Shown here: piece after piece, positions 8,980-17,743 of the stretch
How positions within the stretch are numbered: position 1 is the first letter of the stretch
Layout of the letters: each line of letters starts with the position of its first letter
Assembly: GCA_963824545.1 (NCBI GenBank)
Contig: CAWGPP010000009.1
Coordinates: forward strand, 1 to 64,000
DNA: 64,000 nt
From: Bog-532 sp963824545
GTDB taxonomy: Bacteria > Actinomycetota > Actinomycetes > Streptosporangiales > Streptosporangiaceae
Reading direction: 5' to 3'
Notes under the pieces: model-generated
Told to the model about the DNA's origin: nothing
Seen by the model: only the letters and a program-made list of their open reading frames with translations
Database searches by the model: none
Program-made: the position numbers and the translations under genes

Positions 8980-9834
8980 ATGGCTGAGGTCGTTGTGTTC
9001 GGCGTTGTCGCGTCGGACGTTGTCCTGCGTGTTCAGCGCATCCCCGCCGCCGGCGACCAGGTCGATGCCGAGGCGCTGGGATGGCGGATCGGGGGGAGCT
9101 CGGCCAACGTGGCATACGGGCTCAGCTCGGCCGGGCACCACGTGCGTCTTGTCGGCCCGGTCGGCACAGACGCAATGGGCGACCATCTCCTGGCCGAACT
9201 CGAACGGTGCGGCGTCGATACCGAGTACGCATTCCGCGCCGATGCTGCGTCCCCGCGCACCCTCATACTGCTCGACGACACGGGCGAGCGCACGATCATC
9301 GCGGTGGACAGCGGGGCCGAGCCGTCGTCTTTCCTGCCCGTACGCGGGCCGGATCTCAGGTCAGTTGATTGTGTCTACGTCGAGGGTTATACGAGGTTCC
9401 CAACCGGCACAGCGGCCGCGGCTGAGGCGGCTCTTCTCGTGACATCTCCGCCCGTCCCTGGCGCATCTACATGGCCTGCGACCGTTGTGGTCGGGTCAGA
9501 GACGCAATACCACGATGCCACCTCGGCAGGGATGTTTGAGGCCGTGCGCTCGATATCGGGTGAGCGGCTCAAGTGGGTGGTGGTCACCCGAGGGAGGGAG
9601 GGTGCGGATGCGTACGCTGCCTCCAGCGAACTGCATGTTGATGCCGTTGCAGCCGACCAGATAGACGCGACAGGCGCCGGTGATGCGTTTACCGTCGGCC
9701 TGCTGCACGGGCTGCTACGAGGCGACGACATGGCCACAGCGTTGCAAGTCGGCGCTGCGTGGGGTGCGGCGACAGTGGCCCAGTTGCGGTCGATTCCAGT
9801 GCCATGGGAGGAACTCGCCGGTCCGTTCCACTAG
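8980..9834 (+). CDS. PfkB/ribokinase-family carbohydrate kinase
   Basis: The product has 284 residues from ATG 8980. The N-terminal substrate-binding portion has GWRIGGSSANVAYGLSSAGH (family signature 1 with the GG-x-x-x-N pattern). VGPVGTDAMGDHLLAELERC and SPRTLILLDDTGERTI follow. The C-terminal signature 2 is DATGAGDAFTVGLL, whose second Asp is the catalytic base of the family. It should phosphorylate a sugar or nucleoside with ATP; the substrate cannot be told. No transporter or pathway partner lies next to it. An upstream in-frame start at 8956 is less likely. Confidence 0.85.
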   Translation: MAEVVVFGVVASDVVLRVQRIPAAGDQVDAEALGWRIGGSSANVAYGLSSAGHHVRLVGPVGTDAMGDHLLAELERCGVDTEYAFRADAASPRTLILLDDTGERTIIAVDSGAEPSSFLPVRGPDLRSVDCVYVEGYTRFPTGTAAAAEAALLVTSPPVPGASTWPATVVVGSETQYHDATSAGMFEAVRSISGERLKWVVVTRGREGADAYAASSELHVDAVAADQIDATGAGDAFTVGLLHGLLRGDDMATALQVGAAWGAATVAQLRSIPVPWEELAGPFH

Positions 9835-9996
9835 CCAGGCGACATTAGACCTTTTTAGCGGCGGGCACCTTCAAACGTGGCCCAGACAGTTTCCGATCTT
9901 CAGGCTACGGGCTCGCGCTGTGAAGGACCCGCAACTCACCGAGCTCCCGGGCCGTACCCGAAGCCAGCAGTCGCGTAACAGCCTGGCAGGTTCAGA

Positions 9997-10803
9997 TCAG
10001 TCGCCGACTACCAGCCGGGTTGTGTCTCCAGGCCAGACCGTTCGGGTGAAGTCGACCGGGCTTCCGCGCCGGTCCTCGTAGATGTCCTCTCGCACCAGTA
10101 CCGCGGCGTCTGAGGGTAGCGCCAGTGCGGCTGCCTCTTCGTGGTTGGGGTGGCGTGCGGTGACCTGGCTGCTGGCCAGGCGGATCTGCCTGCCGAGGTA
10201 GGTGGTCAGCGCGGCGGGCCAGGCACCGGTAATCGCCGTGGATTGCGCGATCGGAGTGCCCTCGGCCAGCTCGGCCGGGACGTAGCTGATGCGGAACTGG
10301 ACGGGAGTGTTGTCCGGAGCGGCCGCCAGCCGACGCCTCACGATCACCTGCCGCGAAGGGTCGGTGATCCCGAGGGCCATGGCGGCGTCGGCGGGCGGTT
10401 GCTCCGCGCGGACATCAAGCGCGGCAATCCCGTTATCAGTATCCGGGCCGACGCTCCCGTGAGCCGGGATCGTGTGAACGGGCCAGACGGTCAGCCGGCC
10501 GGGGACCGCGGCTGGTGGCGGCGCCTTGCGCGCGGGTTCGCCCGCGGACGGCGCAGGCCCCGGGTGCGGGCCCCCGGTCGAGATGGCGCCGCGGGTGCCT
10601 TCCTTACGGGCGTACCCGGCTGCCGCGAGCTCATCGAGGACCTTGCGGGCGGTGGTGGTGGAGACCTCCCACCGCTCCATGATCTCGCGGATGGACGGCA
10701 GGAGCGCGCCGGCCGGGTAGACGCCCGCGGTGATCTCGCTGGCTAGCTGATCGCGGATGCTCGCGTACATACGGGTCGTCGTGGTCTGGGCCGTCTCACC
10801 CAT
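9997..10803 (-). CDS. GntR-family repressor with UTRA-type sensor domain
   Basis: The protein has 268 residues. The N-terminal winged helix-turn-helix (residues 10-75) contains GALLPSIREIMERWEVSTTTARKVLDELAAAGY, the GntR signature. A proline-rich linker follows, and the C-terminal half (about 125-268) resembles a UTRA ligand-binding domain ending in DFTRTVWPGDTTRLVVGD. It is divergent from the conjugation operon across a 338-bp gap full of palindromic repeats. In actinomycete integrative elements such as pSAM2, GntR-type regulators of this kind repress transfer genes. The same role here is inferred from position. Confidence 0.88.
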   Translation of the reverse strand: MGETAQTTTTRMYASIRDQLASEITAGVYPAGALLPSIREIMERWEVSTTTARKVLDELAAAGYARKEGTRGAISTGGPHPGPAPSAGEPARKAPPPAAVPGRLTVWPVHTIPAHGSVGPDTDNGIAALDVRAEQPPADAAMALGITDPSRQVIVRRRLAAAPDNTPVQFRISYVPAELAEGTPIAQSTAITGAWPAALTTYLGRQIRLASSQVTARHPNHEEAAALALPSDAAVLVREDIYEDRRGSPVDFTRTVWPGDTTRLVVGD

Positions 10804-11141
10804 GGCACTACCTTCCTCAAAGGATTGCGCTTACAACCTACCGCGCAAAGCTCTACGTGTAAAGCTTCGTCGGCCAAGCTTGCAGATCAGCCTGCCGCGA
10901 GACACGCGATCACCAGACGCCCCGGAGGCCAGCCGTCATGGTGCGGTCGTAGAGCAACACATCGGCGCCATCCGCCCCAATCCCTCCCTACAGGACAAAC
11001 GCTCTGCACGCAAAGTTATGCACGCATAGGTTTGCGTTCTAGACGTTCGCGGTACATACTCATGCGCATAGAGTTCTGCGCGCAAAGCTATGCGCCACGA
11101 TGCAGGCGGCTTCCCGCCGCCGCCGAAGGGAGTGATGCCCG
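10804..11141. promoter_or_regulatory. Divergent control region with repeated GntR-type operators
   Basis: The 338-bp gap contains related motifs: CGCGCAAAGCTCTACGTG near 10852, TGCACGCAAAGTTATGCAC at 11005-11023, and TGCGCGCAAAGCTATGCGC at 11077-11095. A perfect inverted pair GCGCATAG (11064-11071) and CTATGCGC (11088-11095) surrounds the last copy. Such clustering between a divergent GntR gene and the operon it probably represses suggests operators for both directions. The exact promoter elements cannot be fixed. Confidence 0.65.
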
Positions 11142-11408
11142 ATGCCAGACATCGCCAGCACCGCAGACCCGGTCGCCATGACCTTGGCCATCGCGGCGCT
11201 CCTGATCGCCCTGGGCGTCGTGGCGCTGCTGGTCCTCGTGCTGGTCGGCATCCGCGACGAGGAACGGCACATGAGCCTGACCAGTGCCCCCCGCACCCGC
11301 ATCGGGGCGATGACCCGCCACCTGACCGGAGTCGGCGTCCGCACTCCCGAAGTCGGCCCCGGCAACGACCAGGACCCCGATTCCTCCGCCGAAAGCGATC
11401 TGACATGA
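11142..11408 (+). CDS. Small single-span membrane protein of the transfer operon
   Basis: The protein has 88 residues. One strongly hydrophobic helix (about residues 12-36, LAIAALLIALGVVALLVLVL) is followed by a polar, disordered tail rich in Pro, Asp and Ser. It is the first gene of the polycistron and its stop overlaps the next start (ATGA), so the two are translationally coupled. No family was recognised. A membrane anchor for the transfer machinery is a guess from position. Confidence 0.6.
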   Translation: MPDIASTADPVAMTLAIAALLIALGVVALLVLVLVGIRDEERHMSLTSAPRTRIGAMTRHLTGVGVRTPEVGPGNDQDPDSSAESDLT

Positions 11409-12364
11409 CCGTTGCGATTCCGGCCGTCACTTTCCCGAGCGTCGGAACCGGCCGGGACGTGACCGGCCACCCCCCGGCATCCGGCCTCCTGGTGATCATT
11501 GCCGGTCCGGCCGCCCCGGTACCCGGCCCCGGCAGCCAGCCCGTCCCTCCCAGGTGGCCCGGGGACGGTTCCGGCCTGTGGCTGCGCAACGCGGCCGCCG
11601 GGTTGTGCGTCCTGGCCGCGGCCGCTGCGGCGGTGAGCTTCACCGCCCAGTACCGGATGGTCGACGCCACCCGCCACCTGCCGGCGGTCGCCGCCCTGGA
11701 AGCAGCCATCCCCGACGCCGCCGCGCTGGTCTTCGCCTGCCTTGGCATCGCCCTGGCGCTGCACGGCCGCCGCGCCATCCGGGCCCGGGCGCTGAACCTG
11801 GCCTCGGTCGCCGCCAGCGTGTTCATGAACGCCATCGCGGCCGCGCCCGGCTGGCGGAACCTGGCCATCTGGGCCATGCCGCCCGTCGCCTACGCCCTGG
11901 CCAGCGACACCCTCATCACGGTCGTCCGTGCCCGCCACCAGCAGCTGACCGCCGCCGTGGCCGCCGACGCGGCCACCCCGCTGGCCATCCTCGGCGGCCT
12001 GATCCTCTGGCTGCTGCGCCTGGCCCTGGCGCCGGTCTCGACCCTGGCCGGGTTCCGCGCCTGGGTGCTCGAGGAATGCCCGGTCGCCCCCGGCCGCCGC
12101 GCCGCCCCTCCCGCCCCGCCGTCTGCCGCGGTCCAGCCGGGCCAGGGCGGGGGGACGGTCCCGCGGAAGGCGACCAAGACCGCCCGATTCCTTTCTTTGG
12201 TCACCGAACGGCACGGCCCTCTCGCCTCCATGCCGCTGGATCACGTCGCCCAGATCAGCGCCGACCTCGCCGACCTCGCCCTCCTCGTCGGCCTGAACGC
12301 CGGCGCCGCCCGCGCCGCCCTCCGCAAAACCGTCCTCGCCGCCCGCAACGGAGACCCCTCATGA
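11405..12364 (+). CDS. DUF2637-like (SpdB-type) spread membrane protein
   Basis: The product has 319 residues from ATG 11405. Four hydrophobic segments lie between about residues 60 and 180 (for example LCVLAAAAAAVSFTAQYRMV and PDAAALVFACLGIALALHG). A cytoplasmic C-terminal part follows, with a helical segment near the end (LADLALLVGLNAGAARAALRK). This topology and the sequence resemble DUF2637 proteins of actinomycete plasmids, which act in intramycelial spread of conjugating DNA. Both ends overlap neighbouring genes by four bases. The longer open frame from 11090 would begin inside the operator region and is not used. Confidence 0.7.
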   Translation: MTVAIPAVTFPSVGTGRDVTGHPPASGLLVIIAGPAAPVPGPGSQPVPPRWPGDGSGLWLRNAAAGLCVLAAAAAAVSFTAQYRMVDATRHLPAVAALEAAIPDAAALVFACLGIALALHGRRAIRARALNLASVAASVFMNAIAAAPGWRNLAIWAMPPVAYALASDTLITVVRARHQQLTAAVAADAATPLAILGGLILWLLRLALAPVSTLAGFRAWVLEECPVAPGRRAAPPAPPSAAVQPGQGGGTVPRKATKTARFLSLVTERHGPLASMPLDHVAQISADLADLALLVGLNAGAARAALRKTVLAARNGDPS

Positions 12365-13980
12365 TCCTCAAGTACGCCATCGCCCTGATCGTTTTGATCC
12401 TGCTCGCCGCCGCGTTCGCGTGGGCGTTCCTGCCCGCCCGGTACCTGCCCGGCAACCGGGCCCGGCACCTGCGGATCCGCCTGCACCTGCGGCTGCACCC
12501 CGGCAGGGGATTCGCCCACCTCTTCAGCCTGTGGCTGCGCTGGGGCCGCCTGGCCACGCTGCGCCGCTCGGCCCGGATCCGTACCCTGCTCCCGTTGTGG
12601 TACCGGATCGCCGAACCGCACCAGCACTCGGTATTCCTGGGCCGGGCCCACTACCGGCACGGCCTGCGAGTCCCACTCGAAGAGCACCTGCTGGTCATGG
12701 CCCCGCCGCGGACCTACAAGACCGCGTTCCTCGCCGATGTCATCCTGCGCTACCCCGGCCCGGTCATCGCCACCACCACCAAGGCCGACATCTACCAGCT
12801 GACCAGCGCGGTGCGCGCCCAGCGTGGCCGGGTGCACGTGTTCAACCCGCAGCACATCGGCGCGGTGGCCCCCACCTTCAACTGGTCGCCGGTCGCCGGA
12901 TGCGAGGACCCGGCCACCGCGATCCGCCGCGCTGACGCGTTCGCGTTCGCCGTGTCCCAGAAAGGCGTCGAGGACGGCACGTTCTGGTCCGCCAAAGCCT
13001 CCGACTATCTGCGCGGCTACTTCCACGCCGCCGCCCTGGCCCGCTACGACCTGCGCGCCGTCGCGGCCTGGGTGGCCGGCGCGGACCCGGACGTCCCCGA
13101 GCGGATCCTGATCGCCGCCGGCGCCCACCATTGGGCCCACACGCTGGCCGAACTCCGCTCCGAAGCCCACAAGACCGCGGCCACCGTGCGGATGGTCATG
13201 TCCCGCGCCCTGGCCTTCATGGCCGATCCCGCCCTGGCGGCCTCTGCCCTGCCGGGCCCCGGCGACGGGTTCGACATCCCGTCCTTCCTTGAGGACACGG
13301 GCACCGTGTACCTGATCGCCGAGGCCGTCTCCGAGGAGGCTCCCGTCGCCCCGCTGTTCGCCGCCATGGCATCGGAGATCCACTGGGTCGCGGCCCAGAT
13401 CGGCCAGGCCTCATCGCCCGGGCGGCTGGATCCGCCGCTGCTGATGGGCCTGGACGAGGTGACCCAGATCTGCCCGGTCCCGCTGCCGTTCTGGCTGTCG
13501 GATTCCGGTGGCAAGGGCATCCAGGTGGTCGCCGTGGTGCACGGCGAGGCCCAGCTGGCCGACCGCTGGGGTGATTACGGACGGCAGGTCGTGCTCGACA
13601 CGTCCTCGGTGAAGGTGTTCCTGCCCGGCATCACCGACGTCACCACGCTGCAGGCCGCCAGCACGCTGTGCGGGCAGGCGTCGTGGAAGGTCCGCGGCCA
13701 GGATTCCGCCACGCGGCATGACGTCGCGACCCCGGACATGATCCGCCAGCTGCCCGCCGGGTTCGCACTGGTCATCCGCGGCGGCTGCGCACCCGTGATC
13801 GCCCGGCTGCCCCGGGCCTGGAAAAACCCCGCCTACCGCCGCGCCCGCCGCCTCGGCCAGGCCCCGTGGAACCCCACCGCCGAGCTTCCCGCGGCCGAGG
13901 GGGATCCAGAGCCGGACCTCCCTGACTACGTGCCCGCCGAGTGGCTCCGCGGCGACGGCACCTCTTTCCCCTGGAGCTGA
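12361..13980 (+). CDS. TraG/VirD4-like coupling ATPase with atypical Walker A
   Basis: The protein has 539 residues. An N-terminal transmembrane helix (5-25) is followed by an ATPase core. The Walker A position reads MAPPRTYKTAFLADVILRY near residues 115-133. The lysine and threonine of the P-loop are kept, but the usual glycine before the lysine is tyrosine. Walker B is LLMGLDEVTQI near 360. Between them lies a helical all-alpha-like segment, and later KVFLPGITDVTTLQAASTL resembles the TraM-recognition region of TraD/TraG. Such ATPases bring DNA to a transfer pore. It differs from the FtsK-like TraB translocases of classical actinomycete elements. Start and stop are coupled to the neighbours. 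Confidence 0.75.
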   Translation: MILKYAIALIVLILLAAAFAWAFLPARYLPGNRARHLRIRLHLRLHPGRGFAHLFSLWLRWGRLATLRRSARIRTLLPLWYRIAEPHQHSVFLGRAHYRHGLRVPLEEHLLVMAPPRTYKTAFLADVILRYPGPVIATTTKADIYQLTSAVRAQRGRVHVFNPQHIGAVAPTFNWSPVAGCEDPATAIRRADAFAFAVSQKGVEDGTFWSAKASDYLRGYFHAAALARYDLRAVAAWVAGADPDVPERILIAAGAHHWAHTLAELRSEAHKTAATVRMVMSRALAFMADPALAASALPGPGDGFDIPSFLEDTGTVYLIAEAVSEEAPVAPLFAAMASEIHWVAAQIGQASSPGRLDPPLLMGLDEVTQICPVPLPFWLSDSGGKGIQVVAVVHGEAQLADRWGDYGRQVVLDTSSVKVFLPGITDVTTLQAASTLCGQASWKVRGQDSATRHDVATPDMIRQLPAGFALVIRGGCAPVIARLPRAWKNPAYRRARRLGQAPWNPTAELPAAEGDPEPDLPDYVPAEWLRGDGTSFPWS

Positions 13981-13982
13981 GG

Positions 13983-14570
13983 ATGACCGGCAACGACCCG
14001 ATCACCGCCATCGTGGACCAGCTCGCCGCCCACGCCGAGCAGCTCACCCGGCTCGACACCCGCCAGTCCGACCATCACGCCGCGGTCAGCGGACGGCTGG
14101 CCGAGCTCACCGACCAGGCCGCCGCCATCGGCCACGTCGTGCAGGAGCACGCTGCCGCGCTCACCCGGCTCGCCGCAACCAGCCAGACCGGCCCGGACCC
14201 TGACCGTTACTGCCCGTGGCCAGCACCGGCGTGGTGGAAGCTGGCGGCCGCCGAACGCCAGGAACCGGTCGCCCGGCTGCGGGCCTGGGTCGAGCAGGTC
14301 TTCCGGCCCGGCTACGGGCACCTGGCCGCCGGCCTCGGCCCCTGCTGGCCCGCCCACGACCTGTGCCTGTACGGGCTGGACATCGCATCCGAGCTGTGGT
14401 CGGTGCTGTACCTGCAGCCCGCCCGCAGCCCCGCCCTGGTCTCCGCCCAGGCCGAATACCAGGCCCGCATCCTGCCCGCCCTGGCCGACCAGCTCCGCAT
14501 CGAGACCAGCCGCTGCGGCCACCCCCGTAACCCCGCACCGGCCGGCGGCCAGCCCTGGAGCACCCCATGA
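13983..14570 (+). CDS. DUF4913-like protein
   Basis: The product has 195 residues from ATG 13983, two bases after the ATPase stop. The first 60 residues form a probable coiled coil (AAHAEQLTRLDTRQSDHHAA and repeats of that type). The second half is tryptophan-rich, with CWPAHDLCLYGLDIASELWS and VLYLQPARSPALVSAQAEYQ, and resembles DUF4913 proteins common in actinomycete phages and integrative elements. The function is unknown. Its stop overlaps the prim-pol start. Confidence 0.6.
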   Translation: MTGNDPITAIVDQLAAHAEQLTRLDTRQSDHHAAVSGRLAELTDQAAAIGHVVQEHAAALTRLAATSQTGPDPDRYCPWPAPAWWKLAAAERQEPVARLRAWVEQVFRPGYGHLAAGLGPCWPAHDLCLYGLDIASELWSVLYLQPARSPALVSAQAEYQARILPALADQLRIETSRCGHPRNPAPAGGQPWSTP

Positions 14571-15370
14571 CCGGCACGAGGCTCCGCCAGGCCCTGACAT
14601 ATGCCGCCCGCGGCTGGCCAGTGTTCCCCTGCCAGGCCGGGCAGAAGACCCCCGCCACCGCCCACGGCCACCTGGACGCCACCACCGACCCCGAGCAGAT
14701 CACCGCCTGGTTCAGCCGCAACCCGAACTGGAACCTGGCCATCGCCACCGGCGCCCCCGGACCCGACGTCCTGGACGTCGACGACCACGGCCCCGCCGGG
14801 AACGGGTACGCCGCGTTCGCCAAACTGTCAAAGGCCGGCCTGCTGGACGGCGCGGCCGCGTACGTGCGCACCCCCAGCGGCGGACTGCACGCCTACTTCA
14901 CCGGCTCTGCCCAGCGCAACGGCCATCTGCCCGCCCATCACCTGGACTTCCGCTCCCGCGGCGGCTACGTCCTCGTCCCGCCGTCCCGCGTCGACGGCAA
15001 GCCGTACCAGGTCATCCGGATGGTGAGCAACGGCGGCGCACTGGACTGGGCCACCGTCACCGTCCTGCTGGAACCCCGCAGGCAGCCCCACCGGCCCCAG
15101 CCGGGCCCCGCCCCCGGCCGGGATCTGAGCCACCTGGCCCGGTGGGTCGCCAGCCAGGCCGAAGGCAACCGCAACGCGGGCCTGTTCTGGGCCGCCAACC
15201 GCGCCCTGGACGCCGACCCGGCCACCGACCTCAGCCCGCTGGCCGCCGCCGCCCGCCAGGCCGGCCTGGGCGAGCGGGAGATCACCAGAACGCTCGATTC
15301 CGCCCGCACAGGCGGCCGGACCCGCACCCACGCACCCGACTACCAGGCCGAAGCAGGTGACAAGGCATGA
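14567..15370 (+). CDS. Bifunctional DNA primase/polymerase (prim-pol) domain protein
   Basis: The protein has 267 residues. The N-terminal 180 residues match the prim-pol domain of archaeo-eukaryotic primases. Features are RGWPVFPCQ near residue 16, the catalytic acidic pair in PDVLDVDDHG near 65, SGGLHAYFTGSA near 105 with the catalytic His, and DFRSRGGYVLVPPS. The C-terminal part is a short helical domain. In actinomycete integrative elements such proteins prime replication of the excised circle. No linked helicase is seen. Overlaps at both ends tie it to the operon. Confidence 0.85.
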   Translation: MTGTRLRQALTYAARGWPVFPCQAGQKTPATAHGHLDATTDPEQITAWFSRNPNWNLAIATGAPGPDVLDVDDHGPAGNGYAAFAKLSKAGLLDGAAAYVRTPSGGLHAYFTGSAQRNGHLPAHHLDFRSRGGYVLVPPSRVDGKPYQVIRMVSNGGALDWATVTVLLEPRRQPHRPQPGPAPGRDLSHLARWVASQAEGNRNAGLFWAANRALDADPATDLSPLAAAARQAGLGEREITRTLDSARTGGRTRTHAPDYQAEAGDKA

Positions 15371-16317
15371 CCGAGAACGCGCCCCCGGGCCCCGAAGCCG
15401 ATGACCGGGGCCTGACCGCCGCGGAGTGGCTGGATCTGCAATACGCCTACAACTACGGCACGTTCGAACCCGCCCCCGGGACCGTCGAAGCCGAAGCGTT
15501 CCGCCAGATGGGCAACTACGCCCGGCGCGAAGCCGGGCGCGTCGCCGCCGCCGAGGCGGCCGACGAGGCCTGGCGGGCGTCCAGGCCCGGCTGCGCACCG
15601 CAGGCCGGGCCGGAACCAGAGACCGGGGGCGGCCCCGGCGGCGGTGAAGCCGGGAAATACACCCGATGGCAGACCCAGCCGGCCAGCCCCGGTCAGCGCG
15701 AGGCCGCCCGCGATCACGTGACCCGGCTGCGGCAAGACGGCGGGACCTACCGCTCGATCGCCGCCGCGGCCGCGCTGTCCCCGGCCACCGTCCACGGCCT
15801 GGCCTCCGGCCGCAGGCGAGCACAACCCGGCACCGCCGCCGCCGTCCTCACGGTGTCCAGCCCGGCCCTGCCGCGGGCCCGGCTGGACGCGACCGGGACC
15901 CGGCTGCGGCTGCGCGCCCTGCACGTGATGGGCCACGGGTCGGCCCGCATCGCCCGCGCCGTCGGCGTCCACCCCGTGACCATCCGCAAGCTCGTCCGCG
16001 GCGACGCCCGCACCGTCAGCCAGCAGCTGCGCGACACCATGGCCGACCTCTACGACGCCTGGTGGGACAAACGCGCCCCCGGCCGCACCCGCTTCGAGCG
16101 CGGCGCCGCCACCGCCGCCCGCAAACGCGCCATCGCCGGGGACTGGTGCGCCGCCGCCGCCCTGGACGACGACCTGCTCGACACCCCTGGCTACCGGCCC
16201 CGCCAGGGCTGGAAATCCGCCACCGGCACCGGCGTCGCCCCCGACATCCGCCCGCCCGCCACCACCGCCGGAGGAAAGGCGCATGACAGACCATCGGATA
16301 GGCCTGGACCTGTTTAA
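15367..16317 (+). CDS. HTH DNA-binding protein of the element
   Basis: The protein has 316 residues with two apparent helix-turn-helix units. The first is GGTYRSIAAAAALSPATVHG near 125-145. The second is GHGSARIARAVGVHPVTIRK near 190-209, followed by LVRGDARTVS. The C-terminal part has RFERGAATAARKRAIAGDW and LDDDLLDTPGYRPRQGW, a conserved arrangement in actinomycete phage and element proteins. A role in replication start or partition is possible but not shown. It overlaps prim-pol by four bases and the next gene by 35. Confidence 0.65.
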   Translation: MTENAPPGPEADDRGLTAAEWLDLQYAYNYGTFEPAPGTVEAEAFRQMGNYARREAGRVAAAEAADEAWRASRPGCAPQAGPEPETGGGPGGGEAGKYTRWQTQPASPGQREAARDHVTRLRQDGGTYRSIAAAAALSPATVHGLASGRRRAQPGTAAAVLTVSSPALPRARLDATGTRLRLRALHVMGHGSARIARAVGVHPVTIRKLVRGDARTVSQQLRDTMADLYDAWWDKRAPGRTRFERGAATAARKRAIAGDWCAAAALDDDLLDTPGYRPRQGWKSATGTGVAPDIRPPATTAGGKAHDRPSDRPGPV

Positions 16318-16816
16318 CGACGTCCTGGACGTGCTGCACCGGCACGGGTTCGCCCGCGGCGACGACCAGCACGCGGGCCGGGCCATCTTCCTCATCGGCG
16401 ACCTGGCCCGCATCTACGAAGGCTCCCAGGACCACCCCTACGGGCCCTCCATCACCCAGGCGTCATACCTGCCGGCGCCACCCGAGCGGCCCGGCCCGGA
16501 ACCCGAACCTGGACTGTCCGTCCCCGAGGACGATCTGGACGCCGTCACGTTCACCCATGCCGAGGTCAGGACCGTCCTGACCTCCCTGGACCTAGCCGCC
16601 GACTGGAAACGCGACCGCGCCCAGATGTGCGCAGACTGCGCGGACCAGTCCTGCTTCGCCGGCCAGCTCCGCCTGCGGGAGGCCCGCACCTATGACCAGC
16701 TGGCCGGCCAGCTGCTGCACGACGAGCAAGCCGCCCGGAACCTACGCCGCCAGGCCGAGCTACACGCTCCGCCCAGCCAGCCCGGCCTCGCCGCCGGCAA
16801 GGAGGCCGGCCAGTGA
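16283..16816 (+). CDS. Hypothetical protein of the element
   Basis: The protein has 177 residues and belongs to no family I recognise. It opens DHRIGLDLFNDVLDVLHRHG, a helical segment, and contains a C-x-x-C pair (AQMCADCADQSCFAGQL) that could bind metal. The C-terminus is helical and charged. It overlaps the preceding HTH gene by 35 bases and shares a GTGA overlap with the next gene, so it is translated from the same message. Confidence 0.6.
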   Translation: MTDHRIGLDLFNDVLDVLHRHGFARGDDQHAGRAIFLIGDLARIYEGSQDHPYGPSITQASYLPAPPERPGPEPEPGLSVPEDDLDAVTFTHAEVRTVLTSLDLAADWKRDRAQMCADCADQSCFAGQLRLREARTYDQLAGQLLHDEQAARNLRRQAELHAPPSQPGLAAGKEAGQ

Positions 16817-17106
16817 CTACCACCGGCAGGGCACCGGATGAACGCGGACCCCGCCGCCAGGCCGACGGTCGCCTTGTCCCGGACCCGCGGTCTGGCGACT
16901 GGGACATGCGCGAGATGAAGGACCCCTATGACCTCCCGTTTCCTGACCTGCCTGACCGCTGGCCATCAGGCCGTCCGAAATTCGTGATCGTGGTCGACCA
17001 GCTCCGCGACTGGCAGCCCGGCCAGCCGCCGTCCCTCGCCGAACTCCTGGAAACCCGGCCCGTCCGCACCCGCGAACCCGAACCAGACCTGGAAGCCGAA
17101 CCATGA
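16813..17106 (+). CDS. Hypothetical protein of the element
   Basis: The protein has 97 residues from GTG 16813. It is rich in proline, aspartate and arginine; the middle holds PKFVIVVDQLRDWQPGQPPS, the only hydrophobic stretch. No family was recognised. It is linked by four-base overlaps on both sides. Confidence 0.55.
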   Translation: MTTTGRAPDERGPRRQADGRLVPDPRSGDWDMREMKDPYDLPFPDLPDRWPSGRPKFVIVVDQLRDWQPGQPPSLAELLETRPVRTREPEPDLEAEP

Positions 17107-17435
17107 CCCTGACCATCAATGACACCACCATGACCAGCGACCAGACCGCTCACACCGCCCGGCTGGCGTCCGGCAGCCCGCACCTCTGGGAGGTGTCCTG
17201 GCTGCCCGGCCGGGCCCTGGACCGCAACAGCGCTATCACCGCCATGGTCCTCGCCGACCACGCCGGCGAACGTGACCTAAATGAACGGCACCAGCTCTGG
17301 CCGTTCATCGAGAACTGGGCCGCCGAACTCGGCCTGACCGGACGCAACGCGGTCAACCAGGTCTCCCGGCCCGGTGCCCGCGGTCAGCAGCACGACCGGG
17401 AAAGTGAGCGGCCCGACCCCGAGGCAGGACAATGA
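17103..17435 (+). CDS. Conserved hypothetical protein of actinomycete elements
   Basis: The protein has 110 residues. The core PHLWEVSWLPGRALDRNSAI and ITAMVLADHAGERDLNERHQ is typical of small proteins found in many actinomycete integrative elements. The function is unknown. The C-terminal 25 residues are low complexity. Stop and next start overlap (ATGA). Confidence 0.6.
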   Translation: MTLTINDTTMTSDQTAHTARLASGSPHLWEVSWLPGRALDRNSAITAMVLADHAGERDLNERHQLWPFIENWAAELGLTGRNAVNQVSRPGARGQQHDRESERPDPEAGQ

Positions 17436-17731
17436 CTGCCCTGCCCCGTAAGCATCGCGACCGGGAACTTGGATCAGCCGACTTGCCCCGGCGCACCTCA
17501 GGTCCGCCGCCCGGCGACGACATCGCCGCAGGCACCGCCAGCCGTGCAGGCCGAGACTCGCGCGGCGAGTGGCTGGCCTACTCCGGCGATGAGGCCGCCC
17601 GCCTGATCGGCCTGTCCCGCGACCTGCTGTACGACCAGATGCGCCGCGGCAACCTGGCCAACGTCAAGGTCGGCCGACGGTGCCTGATCACCCGCCAGCA
17701 CCTGCAGCAATTCCTCGGCATCGCCTCCTAG
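17432..17731 (+). CDS. Excisionase-like helix-turn-helix protein (first copy)
   Basis: The protein has 99 residues. After a polar N-terminus of about 45 residues, the HTH_17/MerR-like domain reads SGDEAARLIGLSRDLLYDQM then RRGNLANVKVGRRCLITRQH, the usual arrangement of excisionases: helix-turn-helix, wing with VKVGRR, then a helix ending QFLG. Excisionases normally bind att sites beside an integrase gene, but no integrase follows here. Confidence 0.75.
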   Translation: MTALPRKHRDRELGSADLPRRTSGPPPGDDIAAGTASRAGRDSRGEWLAYSGDEAARLIGLSRDLLYDQMRRGNLANVKVGRRCLITRQHLQQFLGIAS

Positions 17732-17743
17732 CGCAGCGACCCG

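Noticed and set aside
11554..12360. N-terminal extension of the TraG/VirD4-like ATPase
   Set aside because: The frame is open upstream but is Arg/Pro-rich and coincides with the DUF2637-like gene. The ATGA overlap at 12361 gives a natural start with a membrane helix.
12241..13383. A 380-codon minus-strand frame in the transfer operon
   Set aside because: It is Gly/Arg-rich shadow sequence antisense to the coupling ATPase.
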